Source: Lentzea aerocolonigenes (GTDB lineage: Bacteria; Actinomycetota; Actinomycetes; Mycobacteriales; Pseudonocardiaceae). Taken from it: 64,000 nucleotides of DNA. The stretch is taken from assembly GCF_000955955.1 (NCBI RefSeq), contig NZ_JYJG01000001.1:11999-75998 (forward strand). The letters run 5' to 3'. A program made the translations under genes and the position numbers. Under the pieces are notes generated by a model. That model saw nothing but the letters and a program-made list of their open reading frames with translations, searched no databases and was not told the DNA's origin. Shown here piece by piece: positions 46,466 to 55,336 of this stretch. Position 1 is the first letter of the stretch. Each line of letters starts with the position of its first letter.

Positions 46466-47056
46466 GTGCGAACACGGCGGGCCGAGTACTCGGAGTCGAC
46501 CAGGCAGGCGCTCGTCGACAGCGCCGTCGACCTGTTCACCAAGCGCGGATACGCCGGGACGTCGCTCGACGAGGTCGTCAAACGCGCCCGCGTGACGAAA
46601 GGCGCGCTCTACCACCACTTCAGCGGCAAGCAGGCGTTGTTCGAGGCGGCTTTCGCGCAGGTCGAGACCCGGTCGATCGAGTCGCTGACCGCAGTCGTCA
46701 CGGGGGAGGGCGACGCGTGGGAGACCGCGGTGGCGGGTCTGCGCGCCTACGTCCGCAAGTGCCTGGAGCCGGAGTACCAGCGGATCATCGTCCACGAAGC
46801 GCCGGTGGTGATGGGCTGGGAACGCTGGCGGGAGGCGGAGGAGCAGTTCAGCTTCGGTCTGCTGCGCACGGCCGTGCAGTTGCTCGTGGACGCGGGAGAG
46901 ATCGAGGAAGCGCCCGTGGAGATCATGGCCCGGCTGCTGTTCGGGGCACTGTCCGCGGGGGCCAGCACGATCGCCAGCTCGTCCGACCCGAAGCGCACCG
47001 GGCGTGAGGTCGAGCGCGCGATCCTGCGTGTTCTGGAGGGTTTGCGCAAGAAGTAG
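46466..47056 (+). CDS. TetR family transcriptional regulator
   Basis: About 196 residues from GTG 46466 (VRTRRAEYSESTRQAL); GTG 46448 in the same frame would add six residues but lies inside an operator copy. The HTH is TSLDEVVKRARVTKGALYHHFSGK (about 34-57). The ligand domain follows. It is likely to bind the CATACC-N3-GGTATG array just upstream and control the SDR pair. Confidence 0.88.
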   Translation: MRTRRAEYSESTRQALVDSAVDLFTKRGYAGTSLDEVVKRARVTKGALYHHFSGKQALFEAAFAQVETRSIESLTAVVTGEGDAWETAVAGLRAYVRKCLEPEYQRIIVHEAPVVMGWERWREAEEQFSFGLLRTAVQLLVDAGEIEEAPVEIMARLLFGALSAGASTIASSSDPKRTGREVERAILRVLEGLRKK

Positions 47057-47122
47057 TCGAGTTCCCCCCTAGCGACCGGGCGCAACGTCGATCACCACGC
47101 GGACAACGAGGTGGTCAGCATC

Positions 47123-47803
47123 ATGATCGAACCGGTCAACACGCGCCTGGGACTCGACGGAAAGATCGCTCTGGTCACGTCGGGAACGCACGGGCTCGGT
47201 CTCGCCATCGCGAGCAAGCTCTGCGACAGCGGCGCCCATGTCATCCTCACGACCTCCGACGACGACGTCGACATCGAGCGTGCGAAGACGGTGCTCGCGG
47301 GCAGGCCCGGCTCGATGGCCGTGACACAGTTGGACATCCACGACGAGCACTCGGTGCGGCTCCTGTTCGACCAGATCAAGGAGCAGCGCGGGCGGCTGGA
47401 CATGTTCGTGCACCACGCCGTGTCGCCGGACCTCACGCCGTTGCTCAACATCGTGGAGCCCCTCGCCAAGGCGTTCGTGGACGGCGGACGGGTGGTCATC
47501 GCCGGTTACACGGTGACACCGGTGCACGGTGTGATCCGGACGCTGGCGCTCGAGATGGCCTGGTACCGGGTGGCGGTCAACGCCGTCGTCACCACCGTCG
47601 TCGACAACGGCCCGATGAACGTCGACCCGGAACTGGTCGACCGGCTCACCGTGAAGAGCCCGTCCGGCAGGGTCACGCTGCCCCAGGACATCGGCGACGC
47701 AGTTGCACTTCTCTGCACGGATGAAGCCGGGTGGATCCAGGGACAGGTGATTACGGTCGACGGCGGTCTCGAATTGCTGGAGCGGTGGGGCGAGACCCGG
47801 TAG
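47123..47803 (+). CDS. Degenerate short-chain dehydrogenase-like protein
   Basis: A 226-residue Rossmann protein from ATG 47123. The cofactor loop is VTSGTHGLGLA, with Ser for the first Gly of TGxxxGLG. The NNAG motif reads VHHAVS. The active-site YxxxK reads YTVTP, so the Lys is Pro, and the segment between the two motifs is shortened by about 25-30 residues. The C-terminal IQGQVITVDGG is typical of SDRs. It is probably not an active reductase of the standard type. Confidence 0.75.
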   Translation: MIEPVNTRLGLDGKIALVTSGTHGLGLAIASKLCDSGAHVILTTSDDDVDIERAKTVLAGRPGSMAVTQLDIHDEHSVRLLFDQIKEQRGRLDMFVHHAVSPDLTPLLNIVEPLAKAFVDGGRVVIAGYTVTPVHGVIRTLALEMAWYRVAVNAVVTTVVDNGPMNVDPELVDRLTVKSPSGRVTLPQDIGDAVALLCTDEAGWIQGQVITVDGGLELLERWGETR

Positions 47804-47879
47804 CGCTCCCAGGTCTCCCTATGCGTAGAGGACCGGTGACGCGCCGTAAGCACTTGATTGGCGATGTTAATTGCTCATA

Positions 47880-47904
47880 GCGCATTCGGAGTAACGTAAT
47901 GCGC
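47880..47904. promoter_or_regulatory. Inverted repeat upstream of response regulator
   Basis: GCGCATT (47880-47886) and AATGCGC (47898-47904) are perfect partners around 11 bases. The element lies 80 bp upstream of the response regulator start, in a locally AT-rich gap (47804-47984) with no gene. Confidence 0.4.
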
Positions 47905-47984
47905 CCGAGGCTCAAATCCTTGTCCTGCTTGGTCGCCCAGTGTAAAACTCGAAATACTGACTGGGGGATTAGCGGGGGGCCGAG

Positions 47985-48590
47985 ATGATCAGAGTACTAC
48001 TCGCCGAGGACGTGCAAATGGTCCGGGGCGCGTTGGTGGCTTTGTTGGATCTCGAACCGGACATTGAGGTCGTCGCCTCGATCGCGAACGGTGACGAAAT
48101 CATCGCTGCGGTCGCCAAGAACAAACCGGACGTTGCGGTCCTCGACATCGACCTCCCCGGCATGGACGGACTTTCCGCGGCGACCGTGATCAACGAAACC
48201 GCTCCGGAGACCCGCACGCTCATTCTCACCAGCCTCGGCCGGCCGGGCACTCTGCGCCGCGCGCTCAACGCCCGCGTCAACGGCTTCATTCTCAAGGACG
48301 CTCCGGTCGGCGAGCTCGCGGACGCGATCCGCGGTGTCTCGGTCGGCCGCAGAGTGATCGACTCGCAGCTGGCGCTCTCGGCGTGGGACACCGACGAATG
48401 CCCGCTCACCCCTCGCGAGCTGGAGGTGCTCCGGCTGGCCTCCGACGGCGCCGACGCCATGGAGATCGCCACGACGCTGTTCCTGTCGGTCGGCACCGTC
48501 CGCAACTACCTCACCGCCGCGACGGCCAAGCTCGACGCGCGCAACCGGGTCGACGCCGTCCGCATCGCCCGCAAGTCCGGCTGGTTCTAG
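47985..48590 (+). CDS. NarL/LuxR-type response regulator
   Basis: A 201-residue protein. The receiver domain has acidic LLAEDVQ at the start, the phosphoacceptor Asp in VAVLDIDLPGMDG (about 54) and the Lys of FILKDAP. The LuxR HTH is LTPRELEVLRLASDGADAMEIATTLFLSVGTVRNYL. It resembles DesR-type partners of HisKA_3 kinases. The likely kinase gene faces it at 48836-49966. Repeats lie between the two genes. Confidence 0.92.
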   Translation: MIRVLLAEDVQMVRGALVALLDLEPDIEVVASIANGDEIIAAVAKNKPDVAVLDIDLPGMDGLSAATVINETAPETRTLILTSLGRPGTLRRALNARVNGFILKDAPVGELADAIRGVSVGRRVIDSQLALSAWDTDECPLTPRELEVLRLASDGADAMEIATTLFLSVGTVRNYLTAATAKLDARNRVDAVRIARKSGWF

Positions 48591-48591
48591 A

Positions 48592-48633
48592 CCGCCGTTT
48601 CCGGGCCGCCGTTTCCGGGCCGCCGTTTCCGGG
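48592..48633. repeat. Three tandem copies of a 14-bp unit
   Basis: CCGCCGTTTCCGGG occurs three times without gaps (48592-48605, 48606-48619, 48620-48633), starting one base after the response regulator stop. A degenerate fourth copy follows. Confidence 0.8.
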
Positions 48634-48670
48634 CCGCCGCCCCGGTCGTCGCGCCGCCCTTCGCCGGCCT

Positions 48671-48819
48671 TTGCAACAGGTCTTTTGACGACGAAGTCCA
48701 AAGAGTCATTGCTAAGCTGCAGGTCAGCGCGGTGGGGCAAGATCGGCTTGGGCTGGATACGTCGACATAGGCGATATATCGCGGCGGCGAACCAATATAT
48801 TGCGAGCTAATATATTGGT
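48671..48819. repeat. Palindromic element C
   Basis: A hairpin block (48671-48716) carries the 39-base sequence shared with element B (48691-48729). Then come the palindromes GCGATATATCGC (48771-48782) and ACCAATATATT (48791-48801) with AATATATTGGT (48809-48819). It fills the gap between two convergent genes, so it is unlikely to be a promoter. Confidence 0.8.
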
Positions 48820-48835
48820 GCTGTGGGGCGTGCGA

Positions 48836-49966
48836 TCAGGAGCGCGGGGACGGTGCCGGGATCGTGGCGTGCACGTGGAACGTGCCGTCGTCCACAAGGC
48901 GGGCGCTGAACGTGCCGCCCGCCGCCTGCACCCGCTCGGCCTGGTTGCGGACGCCGTTGCAGTCGGCCGAGGCGGGGCGGGCGCGGGCGCCGTCGTTGAT
49001 GACGTCGAGCAGGACGGTGCTGCCGCGCTGGCGCACACCGATCGTGCAACTGCTGGCGTCGCTGTGGCGCAATACGTTGGTCACGGCCTCGCACAGGACG
49101 GCGGCGAGCACCGACTCCACCGGTTCGGGCAGCGGGTCGTGGTCGAGTTCGACGCGGACGTCGATGTTCGACGCGGCCAGCATCGCCTTCGCCGAGTCGG
49201 AGGTGTCGGCGAGGGAGAGCGGACGGTAGGCGCGGGCCAGTGAGCGCACGTCGGCCAGGGCGTGGTGGGTGATGTCCAGGATTTCGCTGAGCTGCTGCTT
49301 CGCGGTCTCCGGCTGTTCGCCGACGATCCGGTGCGCGAGCTCGCTCTTGAGCTTGATGGCGCTGAGGCTGTAGCCGAGCAGGTCGTGCAGGTCGCGGGCG
49401 ACGCGCATGCGTTCGGCGGCGACGGCGGTGTGGATCTTGCTCGCGGCGACCGGAAGGTCGGGCGCGTCGGGTGTGTCGGGCGCGTCCGGAACAGGCCGAG
49501 GTGTGCCGAGGTAGGCCAGGAGCAGGCCGGTGGCTGCGGCGGCCACCGCTGCCTCGCCCGGTGACGCTCCGTTGGACAGGCCTGTGACCAGCACTGTCGC
49601 CGCGAAGGTCGGCCAGCCAGCCCACGGGGGCAGGACGAGCAGTGCGTTGCCGGCGACCAGGCCGGCCGCCGCGGCCCAGGCGTGACCCAGCACGAGCGGG
49701 GCCAGCAGGAGCAGCACCTGAGCGGCCAGGGTGACGTTCCTGGCGGTGGTGCCGAGTTCCCGGAAATATGTCAGCTGCAGTGCGAGCAGCAGTGCCAAAT
49801 CAATGGCCAGCACCACCAATTCGGCCATGTCACGTGTCTGTAACACGAGGCGGCCGAGGTCGGTCAGGCAGGCCCCGGCGAACACTGCGATGACGACCGC
49901 GCGGTATCTGGGTATTGCGTGTGCGGCATTCAACGTTCCCCCAATGGGCGTGCCTCTCCGCGACAT
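48836..49966 (-). CDS. Sensor histidine kinase (HisKA_3, DesK-like)
   Basis: About 376 residues from ATG 49966; TTG 49933, with GGGGGA upstream, and ATG 49972 are alternatives. The N-terminal half has about six hydrophobic helices and no large extracellular loop. The phosphoacceptor His lies in ERMRVARDLHDLLGYSL. The ATPase has EAVTNVLRHSDA and, towards the end, NGVRNQAERVQAAGG, a variant of the G1 box. It should pair with the facing response regulator. The signal is unknown and may be membrane-borne. Confidence 0.88.
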   Translation of the reverse strand: MSRRGTPIGGTLNAAHAIPRYRAVVIAVFAGACLTDLGRLVLQTRDMAELVVLAIDLALLLALQLTYFRELGTTARNVTLAAQVLLLLAPLVLGHAWAAAAGLVAGNALLVLPPWAGWPTFAATVLVTGLSNGASPGEAAVAAAATGLLLAYLGTPRPVPDAPDTPDAPDLPVAASKIHTAVAAERMRVARDLHDLLGYSLSAIKLKSELAHRIVGEQPETAKQQLSEILDITHHALADVRSLARAYRPLSLADTSDSAKAMLAASNIDVRVELDHDPLPEPVESVLAAVLCEAVTNVLRHSDASSCTIGVRQRGSTVLLDVINDGARARPASADCNGVRNQAERVQAAGGTFSARLVDDGTFHVHATIPAPSPRS

Positions 49967-50294
49967 CGGCATACCGGCGCGCCCATGGTCGAATGGTAGA
50001 CAGCCGAAGCATGCTCGCGTCGGCAACTGTATCGGTGCAGAAACCTGACCTGAAGACCCGGGCCGAGCCGATTTCACACAGAAGGACGAGTATTTCCCGG
50101 AACTCTTACCCAGCGTGTTCGGCCGATTACCGGACGAATTGGTTTGGGTTCGTTTGGACCTGTGAATATCTCATGCCCGCCGTAGTAGATGGCCATCTCG
50201 CACTCGTGGCGGGATACGTGGCGTTCGATAGCCCGGCTCAGGTGAACTTGATGGCACAACCAAGTAGGACCGCCGTCGATCAGGGGAGGATCCA
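49967..50294. promoter_or_regulatory. Divergent promoter region histidine kinase / SARP
   Basis: This 328-bp gap lies between the divergent kinase and SARP genes. It must hold both promoters. I see no gene. Its AT content rises from about 50050 to 50270, and GGGGAGGATCC before 50295 is the SARP ribosome-binding site. Confidence 0.5.
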
Positions 50295-51110
50295 ATGGAG
50301 ATCAAGGTTCTGGGCCCGCTGGAGGTACGGGAGAACGGTGTCTCGATCGCGCCGAGCGCGGTCAAGCCGCGTCAGGTGCTGTCACTGCTGGGGCTGCACG
50401 CCGGACACGTCGTGACCGTGCCGACGCTGATCGAGGAACTCTGGGGGATGACACCGCCGAGAAGCGCGCTCACGACGTTGCAGACATACGTGCTGCAGGT
50501 GCGCCGCCGCATCGCCACGGCCATGCCCGACGACGGTCCCGGTGTCGCGAAGAAGGTGCTCGTCACCAGGTACGGGGGATACCTGCTGGACGTGCCGCCG
50601 GAGAGCGTCGACGTGCGCAGCTTCGAGCGGCTCTCGACCGCGGGGCAGCGGGCGTACGAGGTCAACGACCTCGAGTCCGCCTCGCGCCTGCTCCGCTCGG
50701 CCGCCGAGGTGTGGCGCGGGCCGGTGCTGGTCGACGTGCAGATCGGCGTGCGGCTCAGCATGGAGGTCACCCGGTTGCAGGAGTGCCGGCTCGGCGTGCT
50801 CGAGACGCGCATCGAGGCGGACCTGCGCCTGGGCAAGCACCAGTCGTTGCTCAGCGAGCTGTCGGTGCTCACCGCGCAGCACCCGATGCACGAGAACCTG
50901 TGCGCGCAGTACATGCTCGCGCTCTACCGGGCGGGCCGGCAGTGGAAGTCGCTGGAGGCCTACCAGTCGCTGCGGGACACGCTGATCGAGGAGCTGGGGC
51001 TCGAGCCGTCCGAAAGGCTGCGTCAGCTGCAGCGGGCGATCCTGAGCTCCGAGCCGTCCCTCGACGAGCCGTTGTCCCCTCGCCAGCTGGAGCGCCAGCT
51101 CGCAGGCTGA
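50295..51110 (+). CDS. SARP family pathway activator
   Basis: A 271-residue Streptomyces antibiotic regulatory protein. The OmpR-like DNA-binding domain covers about 1-95 ([46 protein letters not shown]). The bacterial transcriptional activation domain covers about 100-250 ([23 protein letters not shown]). It has no ATPase part, as in small SARPs. Such activators usually sit inside a biosynthetic cluster; here it precedes the acetolactate synthase pair and the polyketide tailoring genes. Confidence 0.93.
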   Translation: MEIKVLGPLEVRENGVSIAPSAVKPRQVLSLLGLHAGHVVTVPTLIEELWGMTPPRSALTTLQTYVLQVRRRIATAMPDDGPGVAKKVLVTRYGGYLLDVPPESVDVRSFERLSTAGQRAYEVNDLESASRLLRSAAEVWRGPVLVDVQIGVRLSMEVTRLQECRLGVLETRIEADLRLGKHQSLLSELSVLTAQHPMHENLCAQYMLALYRAGRQWKSLEAYQSLRDTLIEELGLEPSERLRQLQRAILSSEPSLDEPLSPRQLERQLAG

Positions 51111-51132
51111 ACCCCTTCCGGGAGCTCACATC

Positions 51133-52842
51133 GTGGATACCACAGGCGCAGGTGCGTTGATCAAAGCGCTCGAGGACGTCGGCTGCGAGGTGATCTTCGG
51201 GATGCCCGGCGGGGCGATCCTGCCCGCCTACGACCCGTTGCTGGACTCGGTGAAGATCCGGCACGTGCTGGTGCGGCACGAGCAGGGCGCCGGGCACGCC
51301 GCGCAGGGGTACGCGTCGGCGACCGGGCGGGTGGGCGTCTGCATGGCGACGTCCGGACCGGGGGCCACCAACCTCGTCACGCCCCTCGCGGACGCCTACA
51401 TGGACTCGGTGCCGATCGTCGCGGTGACCGGACAGGTCGCCCGTTCGGTGATCGGCACCGACGCCTTCCAGGAGGCGGACATCCGCAGCATCACCCTGCC
51501 GATCACCAAGCACAGCTTCCAGGTGACCGATCCCGCGGACATCCCGGCGGCGATCACGGAGGCGTTCGCGATCGCCGCCGAGGGCCGGCCGGGCCCGGTG
51601 CTGGTGGACCTGCCCAAGGACGTGCAGTCCGCACCGGTGAGGTACGTGCCGGCGGCTCCGGGGAACCGAACCCCTCATCCCGTCGTGTCACCGGTTCAGG
51701 TCCGCAAGGCCGCCCAGCTGGTCGCGACCTCGCGCCGGCCGGTGTTCTACGTCGGCGGCGGGGTGATCCGCTCCGGCGCCGCCCACGCGTTGCTGAAACT
51801 GGCCACCCGCACCGGGATCCCGGTCGTCACCACGCTGATGGCCCGCGGCGCGTTCCCCGACTCGCACCCGCAGCACCTGGGGATGCCCGGCATGCACGGC
51901 ACCGTGCCCGCCGTCGCCGCGTTGCAGCGGGCCGACCTGCTGATCGCACTGGGGACCCGCTTCGACGACCGGGTGACGGGCTCGCTGCCCCACTTCGCGC
52001 CGGACGCCGCGGTGGTGCACGCGGACATCGACCCGGCGGAGATCTCCAAGAACCGCCTCGCCGACGTGCCGATCGTCGGCGACTGCCACGACGTGATCAC
52101 CGCACTCAACGCGGTGGTCACCACGATCCCCGACCTCACCCCGTGGTGGGACTACCTCAACGGGCTGCGGACGACCTACCCGCTCGGCTACGACTGGCCC
52201 GCGGACGGCGCGCTCGCCCCGCAGTACGTGATCGAACGGCTGAGCACCCTCGCCGGCCCGGAGGCGATCTACACCTCGGGCGTCGGCCAGCACCAGATGT
52301 GGGCCGCGCAGTACGTGAAGTACGAGCGGCCCGGCTCGTTCATCAACTCCGGCGGCCTGGGCACGATGGGGTTCGCGGTGCCGGCCGCGATGGGCGCGCA
52401 GGTCGGCGCACCGGACCGCACGGTGTGGGCGATCGACGGTGACGGCTGCTTCCAGATGACCAACCAGGAGCTCGTGACCTGTGCCATCGAGGGCATCCCG
52501 ATCAAGGTCGCGATCATCAACAACGGCAACCTCGGCATGGTCCGGCAGTGGCAGACCCTGTTCTACGAAGGGCGTTACTCCAACACGCGGCTGCACACGC
52601 ACAACCGCGTGCCGGACTTCGTGAAACTCGCGGAGGCGCTGGGCTGCGCGGGGTTCCGATGCACCGATCGGTCCGATGTGGACGGTGTGATCACCGAGGC
52701 GATGACGGTGCGCGACCGCCCGGTGGTGGTCGACTTCGTGGTCGGGCAGGACGCCCAGGTGTGGCCGATGGTGGCCGCGGGAACCGGGAACGACGAGATC
52801 ATGGCCGCACGGGGCATTCGTCCCCTCTTCGACGAGGAATGA
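51133..52842 (+). CDS. ilvB: Acetolactate synthase large subunit
   Basis: A 569-residue thiamine diphosphate enzyme from GTG 51133 with GGGAG upstream. The catalytic Glu lies in [14 protein letters not shown] (about 53), FAD-domain landmarks in the middle, and the ThDP motif [15 protein letters not shown] to NNGNLGMV at about 435-465. It makes acetolactate for valine and leucine synthesis. It lies 22 bp after a SARP gene and is followed by its small subunit. A pathway-specific copy supplying branched precursors is an inference. Confidence 0.92.
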   Translation: MDTTGAGALIKALEDVGCEVIFGMPGGAILPAYDPLLDSVKIRHVLVRHEQGAGHAAQGYASATGRVGVCMATSGPGATNLVTPLADAYMDSVPIVAVTGQVARSVIGTDAFQEADIRSITLPITKHSFQVTDPADIPAAITEAFAIAAEGRPGPVLVDLPKDVQSAPVRYVPAAPGNRTPHPVVSPVQVRKAAQLVATSRRPVFYVGGGVIRSGAAHALLKLATRTGIPVVTTLMARGAFPDSHPQHLGMPGMHGTVPAVAALQRADLLIALGTRFDDRVTGSLPHFAPDAAVVHADIDPAEISKNRLADVPIVGDCHDVITALNAVVTTIPDLTPWWDYLNGLRTTYPLGYDWPADGALAPQYVIERLSTLAGPEAIYTSGVGQHQMWAAQYVKYERPGSFINSGGLGTMGFAVPAAMGAQVGAPDRTVWAIDGDGCFQMTNQELVTCAIEGIPIKVAIINNGNLGMVRQWQTLFYEGRYSNTRLHTHNRVPDFVKLAEALGCAGFRCTDRSDVDGVITEAMTVRDRPVVVDFVVGQDAQVWPMVAAGTGNDEIMAARGIRPLFDEE

Positions 52843-52843
52843 G

Positions 52844-53095
52844 ATGAACAGACATTCGCTGTCGTTGTCGCTGCGCAACGATCCCGGCGCGCTCGCCAGG
52901 GTCGTCGTGCTGTTCGCCAGCCGGGGCGTCGTCGTCGAGTCGCTGAGTCTCGACCCGACCGAACGCGCCGGGGTGTCCCGGCTCGACGTCGTGCTCGCGC
53001 TCCCACCGGACCGCCCTGTCACGCAGCTGGTGAAGCAGCTGGGCCGGCTGTACGACGTGGAGCTGGCGATCGAGGTCAGGTCCCAAGCTGCCTGA
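52844..53095 (+). CDS. ACT-domain small subunit of acetolactate synthase
   Basis: An 83-residue protein, one base after the large subunit stop. It consists of one ACT domain (HSLSLSLRNDPGALARVVVLFASRGVVVESL). Normal IlvN is about 160-175 residues; this is the short IlvM-like form without the C-terminal domain. Such short subunits can activate the enzyme but may be less sensitive to valine feedback. A terminator follows. Confidence 0.88.
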   Translation: MNRHSLSLSLRNDPGALARVVVLFASRGVVVESLSLDPTERAGVSRLDVVLALPPDRPVTQLVKQLGRLYDVELAIEVRSQAA

Positions 53096-53107
53096 CCGCA
53101 ACGCATC

Positions 53108-53138
53108 AGGGCCGCCCCCTCGCTGAAGGGGCGGCCCT
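53108..53138. terminator. Hairpin terminator
   Basis: AGGGCCGCCCC (53108-53118) pairs with GGGGCGGCCCT (53128-53138), followed by GAAAGCGTTT. It lies between the acetolactate synthase operon and the convergent SRPBCC gene. Confidence 0.75.
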
Positions 53139-53149
53139 GAAAGCGTTTC

Positions 53150-53626
53150 TCAGGCAGCGTGTTCGCGCACCACGTCCGCGAACTGCTCCAGCGTCTCGCC
53201 AGGGCTGGGGCCGTCCAGAGCGGAGTGGATCTGCCCGGCGATCTCACCGTGCCGGTGCAGCTGCGCGTGTGTCAGCCGAACCTCGGTGGTGTTCTCGTCG
53301 ACGGCCACGAAGTCGACCTCGATGAAGCTCGCCTTCACGTCGTCGAAGATCGGCCGCCAGCCAGGGCCGACGCGCCACGTCATCACCAGGCGCTTCGGCG
53401 GGTTCCACTCGGTGATCGTGCCCCAGGCGATCTCCTCGCCGTCCGCGCCCGTCTCGTAGTAACGGCCGCCGACCCGAGGCTCGATGGTGATCGACTGCCG
53501 GTCCTTCACGAACACGTGCGTCGGCGGCCACCACTCGAGCGGCTTCTCCGCGAAGATCGCGAACGCCTGCTCGATCGAGGCGTGCACCGTGACCGACTTG
53601 CTGACGTCGGGAACTTCCTCGGACAT
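53150..53626 (-). CDS. SRPBCC (AHSA1-like) protein
   Basis: A 158-residue protein from ATG 53626 with AGGAGG upstream. The START-like fold shows SVTVHASIEQAFAIFAEKPLEWWP at the start, GGRYYE in the middle and EVRLTHAQLHRHGEIA near the end. Some such proteins are aromatase/cyclases in polyketide pathways, but the AHSA1 pattern here is common outside them too. It is transcribed away from the SnoaL-like gene. Confidence 0.85.
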   Translation of the reverse strand: MSEEVPDVSKSVTVHASIEQAFAIFAEKPLEWWPPTHVFVKDRQSITIEPRVGGRYYETGADGEEIAWGTITEWNPPKRLVMTWRVGPGWRPIFDDVKASFIEVDFVAVDENTTEVRLTHAQLHRHGEIAGQIHSALDGPSPGETLEQFADVVREHAA

Positions 53627-53783
53627 GAGACCTCCTTGTGCGCGTGCACGACCGGTGCCGTCGAGCGTGCCGACGCGGCCTCAACGTGAGGTCGAACCGG
53701 GGTGGAAGCGGGGATCGAGGTGTTTTCGAGAACGAACGTGCATCGTCATGTCGTTGCCCGCCAACGGAATGGGAGTCATCGCC

Positions 53784-54206
53784 GTGTCCGTCTACATCGA
53801 GGTCCTGACGTTCTACGCCCGGCAGATGCGGCTGCTCGACGCACTGGACGTCGAGGGCTACGCGAACACGTTCACCGAGGACGGCGTGACCGACCACGCG
53901 CACCGCGGCGAGAAGATCGAGGGGCGTGCGGCGATGATCGCCGGCGCCAAGCACGCGCTGCCGCGCTACGCGGGTGTCGCCGTGCGGCACTGGAACGACC
54001 ACTACCTGGTCGACGAGGTCGACGAGAACACCCTCAACGTCACGTACTGCTCGCTCGTCACCCGCACGGACGCCGAGGGCGCGGTGACGTTCGAGCCGAC
54101 GTTCTTCATCGAGGACGTGCTCGTCCGAGTGGACGGCGAGCTGCTCACCCGGTCGCGCACGATCCACCGCGACGGCCAGGCGAAGCAGGTCGCTCAAGCC
54201 TCCTGA
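53784..54206 (+). CDS. SnoaL-like (NTF2 fold) protein
   Basis: About 140 residues. GTG 53784 is chosen because GGGAG stands eight bases upstream and the usual N-terminus VYIEVLTFYARQMRLLDALD begins there; ATG 53748 and 53769 are possible. ANTFTEDGVTDHAHRGEKIEGRAAM and the C-terminal TRSRTIHRDG are typical. SnoaL-type proteins cyclise or hydrolyse aromatic polyketide intermediates, and this one stands at the start of the tailoring gene group. Confidence 0.85.
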   Translation: MSVYIEVLTFYARQMRLLDALDVEGYANTFTEDGVTDHAHRGEKIEGRAAMIAGAKHALPRYAGVAVRHWNDHYLVDEVDENTLNVTYCSLVTRTDAEGAVTFEPTFFIEDVLVRVDGELLTRSRTIHRDGQAKQVAQAS

Positions 54207-54293
54207 CCTCCGGCGACGAGCGGCTTGAGGGCGGCTCTAGCGCGGTGTCCGAGGCTGGGGCCAAACCGATTCCGAACAACGGAGGTCCTCCGC

Positions 54294-55316
54294 ATGGCTA
54301 CCGAGGCGATTCCCGCCAAGGCCCGGGAGGTGCGACTCGCCGCCCACGTGACGGATGTCGTTACCAAAGCCAATTTCGACGTCGTCAAGGCCCCCGTGCG
54401 GGAACCGGGTGACGGCGAGGTCGTGGTGCGCTACGACTACCTGCAGGTCACCGCGGTGATGCAGGACCTGATGAGGGAAGACGCGGACCTGCCGATGCCG
54501 ACGTACAAGGTCGGCGAGCCCCTGTGGGGCTTCGCGGTCGGCAAGGTCGTCAAGTCCAACAGCCCAGACCTGAAGGTCGGCGACGACGTCGAGGGCATGA
54601 ACGGCTGGAACGAGTACGCCGTTGGTCCCGCGCAGTCGTTCTGGAAGCTCGACCCGACGATGTTCCCGACGCCGCAGCACTACCTGACCCAGGGCCCCAC
54701 CGCGTACCACGGCATCGTGGACATCGCGCAGGTGAAGGAAGGCGACACGGTGTTCGTCTCCGGTGCCGCCGGTGGCGTCGGCTCGCTCGCCGGGCAGATC
54801 GCCAAGTGCATGGGCGCCAAGACCGTCATCGGTTCCGCCGGCAGCCAGAAGAAGATCGACTACCTGGTGAACGAGCTCGGCTTCGACGCCGCCTTCAACT
54901 ACAAGAAGGGCCCGATCGTCGACCAGCTGCGCAAGCTGGCACCTGAGGGCATCGACGTCTTCTTCGACGTCGTCGGCGGCGAGACGTTCGAGGCGGCCAT
55001 CCAGGCGGCGGCGCAGGACGCGCGGTTCGCGTTGTGCGGCGCGCTGTCCGGGCAGGTGGGCAACGGCGACGGCGCGTTCCCGCGGCTCGACATCATGCAC
55101 TCGATCGTGCGGCAGATCCAGATCCGCCCGTTCGCGACGTACCACACGCCGGACCAGATCTGGGCGTGGCAGTCGCACTTCAGCCAGTGGCTGAAGGAGG
55201 GGAAGTTCGTCTTCCCGCACACCGTCGTCGAAGGCGGGCTCGGCAAGGCGCCGCAGGCACTGATCGATCTGTTGCGCGGCAAGCACTCCGGCAACCTTCT
55301 TGTGAAGCTCACCTGA
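54294..55316 (+). CDS. NADP-dependent medium-chain reductase (no zinc)
   Basis: A 340-residue protein of the prostaglandin-reductase-like or curcumin-reductase-like type, from ATG 54294 with GGAGG upstream. The cofactor motif is VSGAAGGVGSLAGQIAK (about 160-176), preceded by YLTQGPTAYHGI. No zinc ligands are seen. It reduces activated double bonds or ketones. It is followed after 20 bp by an alpha/beta hydrolase homologue and is probably part of the same operon. Confidence 0.88.
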   Translation: MATEAIPAKAREVRLAAHVTDVVTKANFDVVKAPVREPGDGEVVVRYDYLQVTAVMQDLMREDADLPMPTYKVGEPLWGFAVGKVVKSNSPDLKVGDDVEGMNGWNEYAVGPAQSFWKLDPTMFPTPQHYLTQGPTAYHGIVDIAQVKEGDTVFVSGAAGGVGSLAGQIAKCMGAKTVIGSAGSQKKIDYLVNELGFDAAFNYKKGPIVDQLRKLAPEGIDVFFDVVGGETFEAAIQAAAQDARFALCGALSGQVGNGDGAFPRLDIMHSIVRQIQIRPFATYHTPDQIWAWQSHFSQWLKEGKFVFPHTVVEGGLGKAPQALIDLLRGKHSGNLLVKLT

Positions 55317-55336
55317 CCGAATCAGGGGGAAACATC

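Noticed and set aside
41572..48819. Reading all ATATAT palindromes purely as operators of the MarR regulator at 43495
   Set aside because: Element C lies between two convergent genes, so a promoter-operator role cannot explain all copies; a repeat element is the simpler reading, although B could still be used as an operator.
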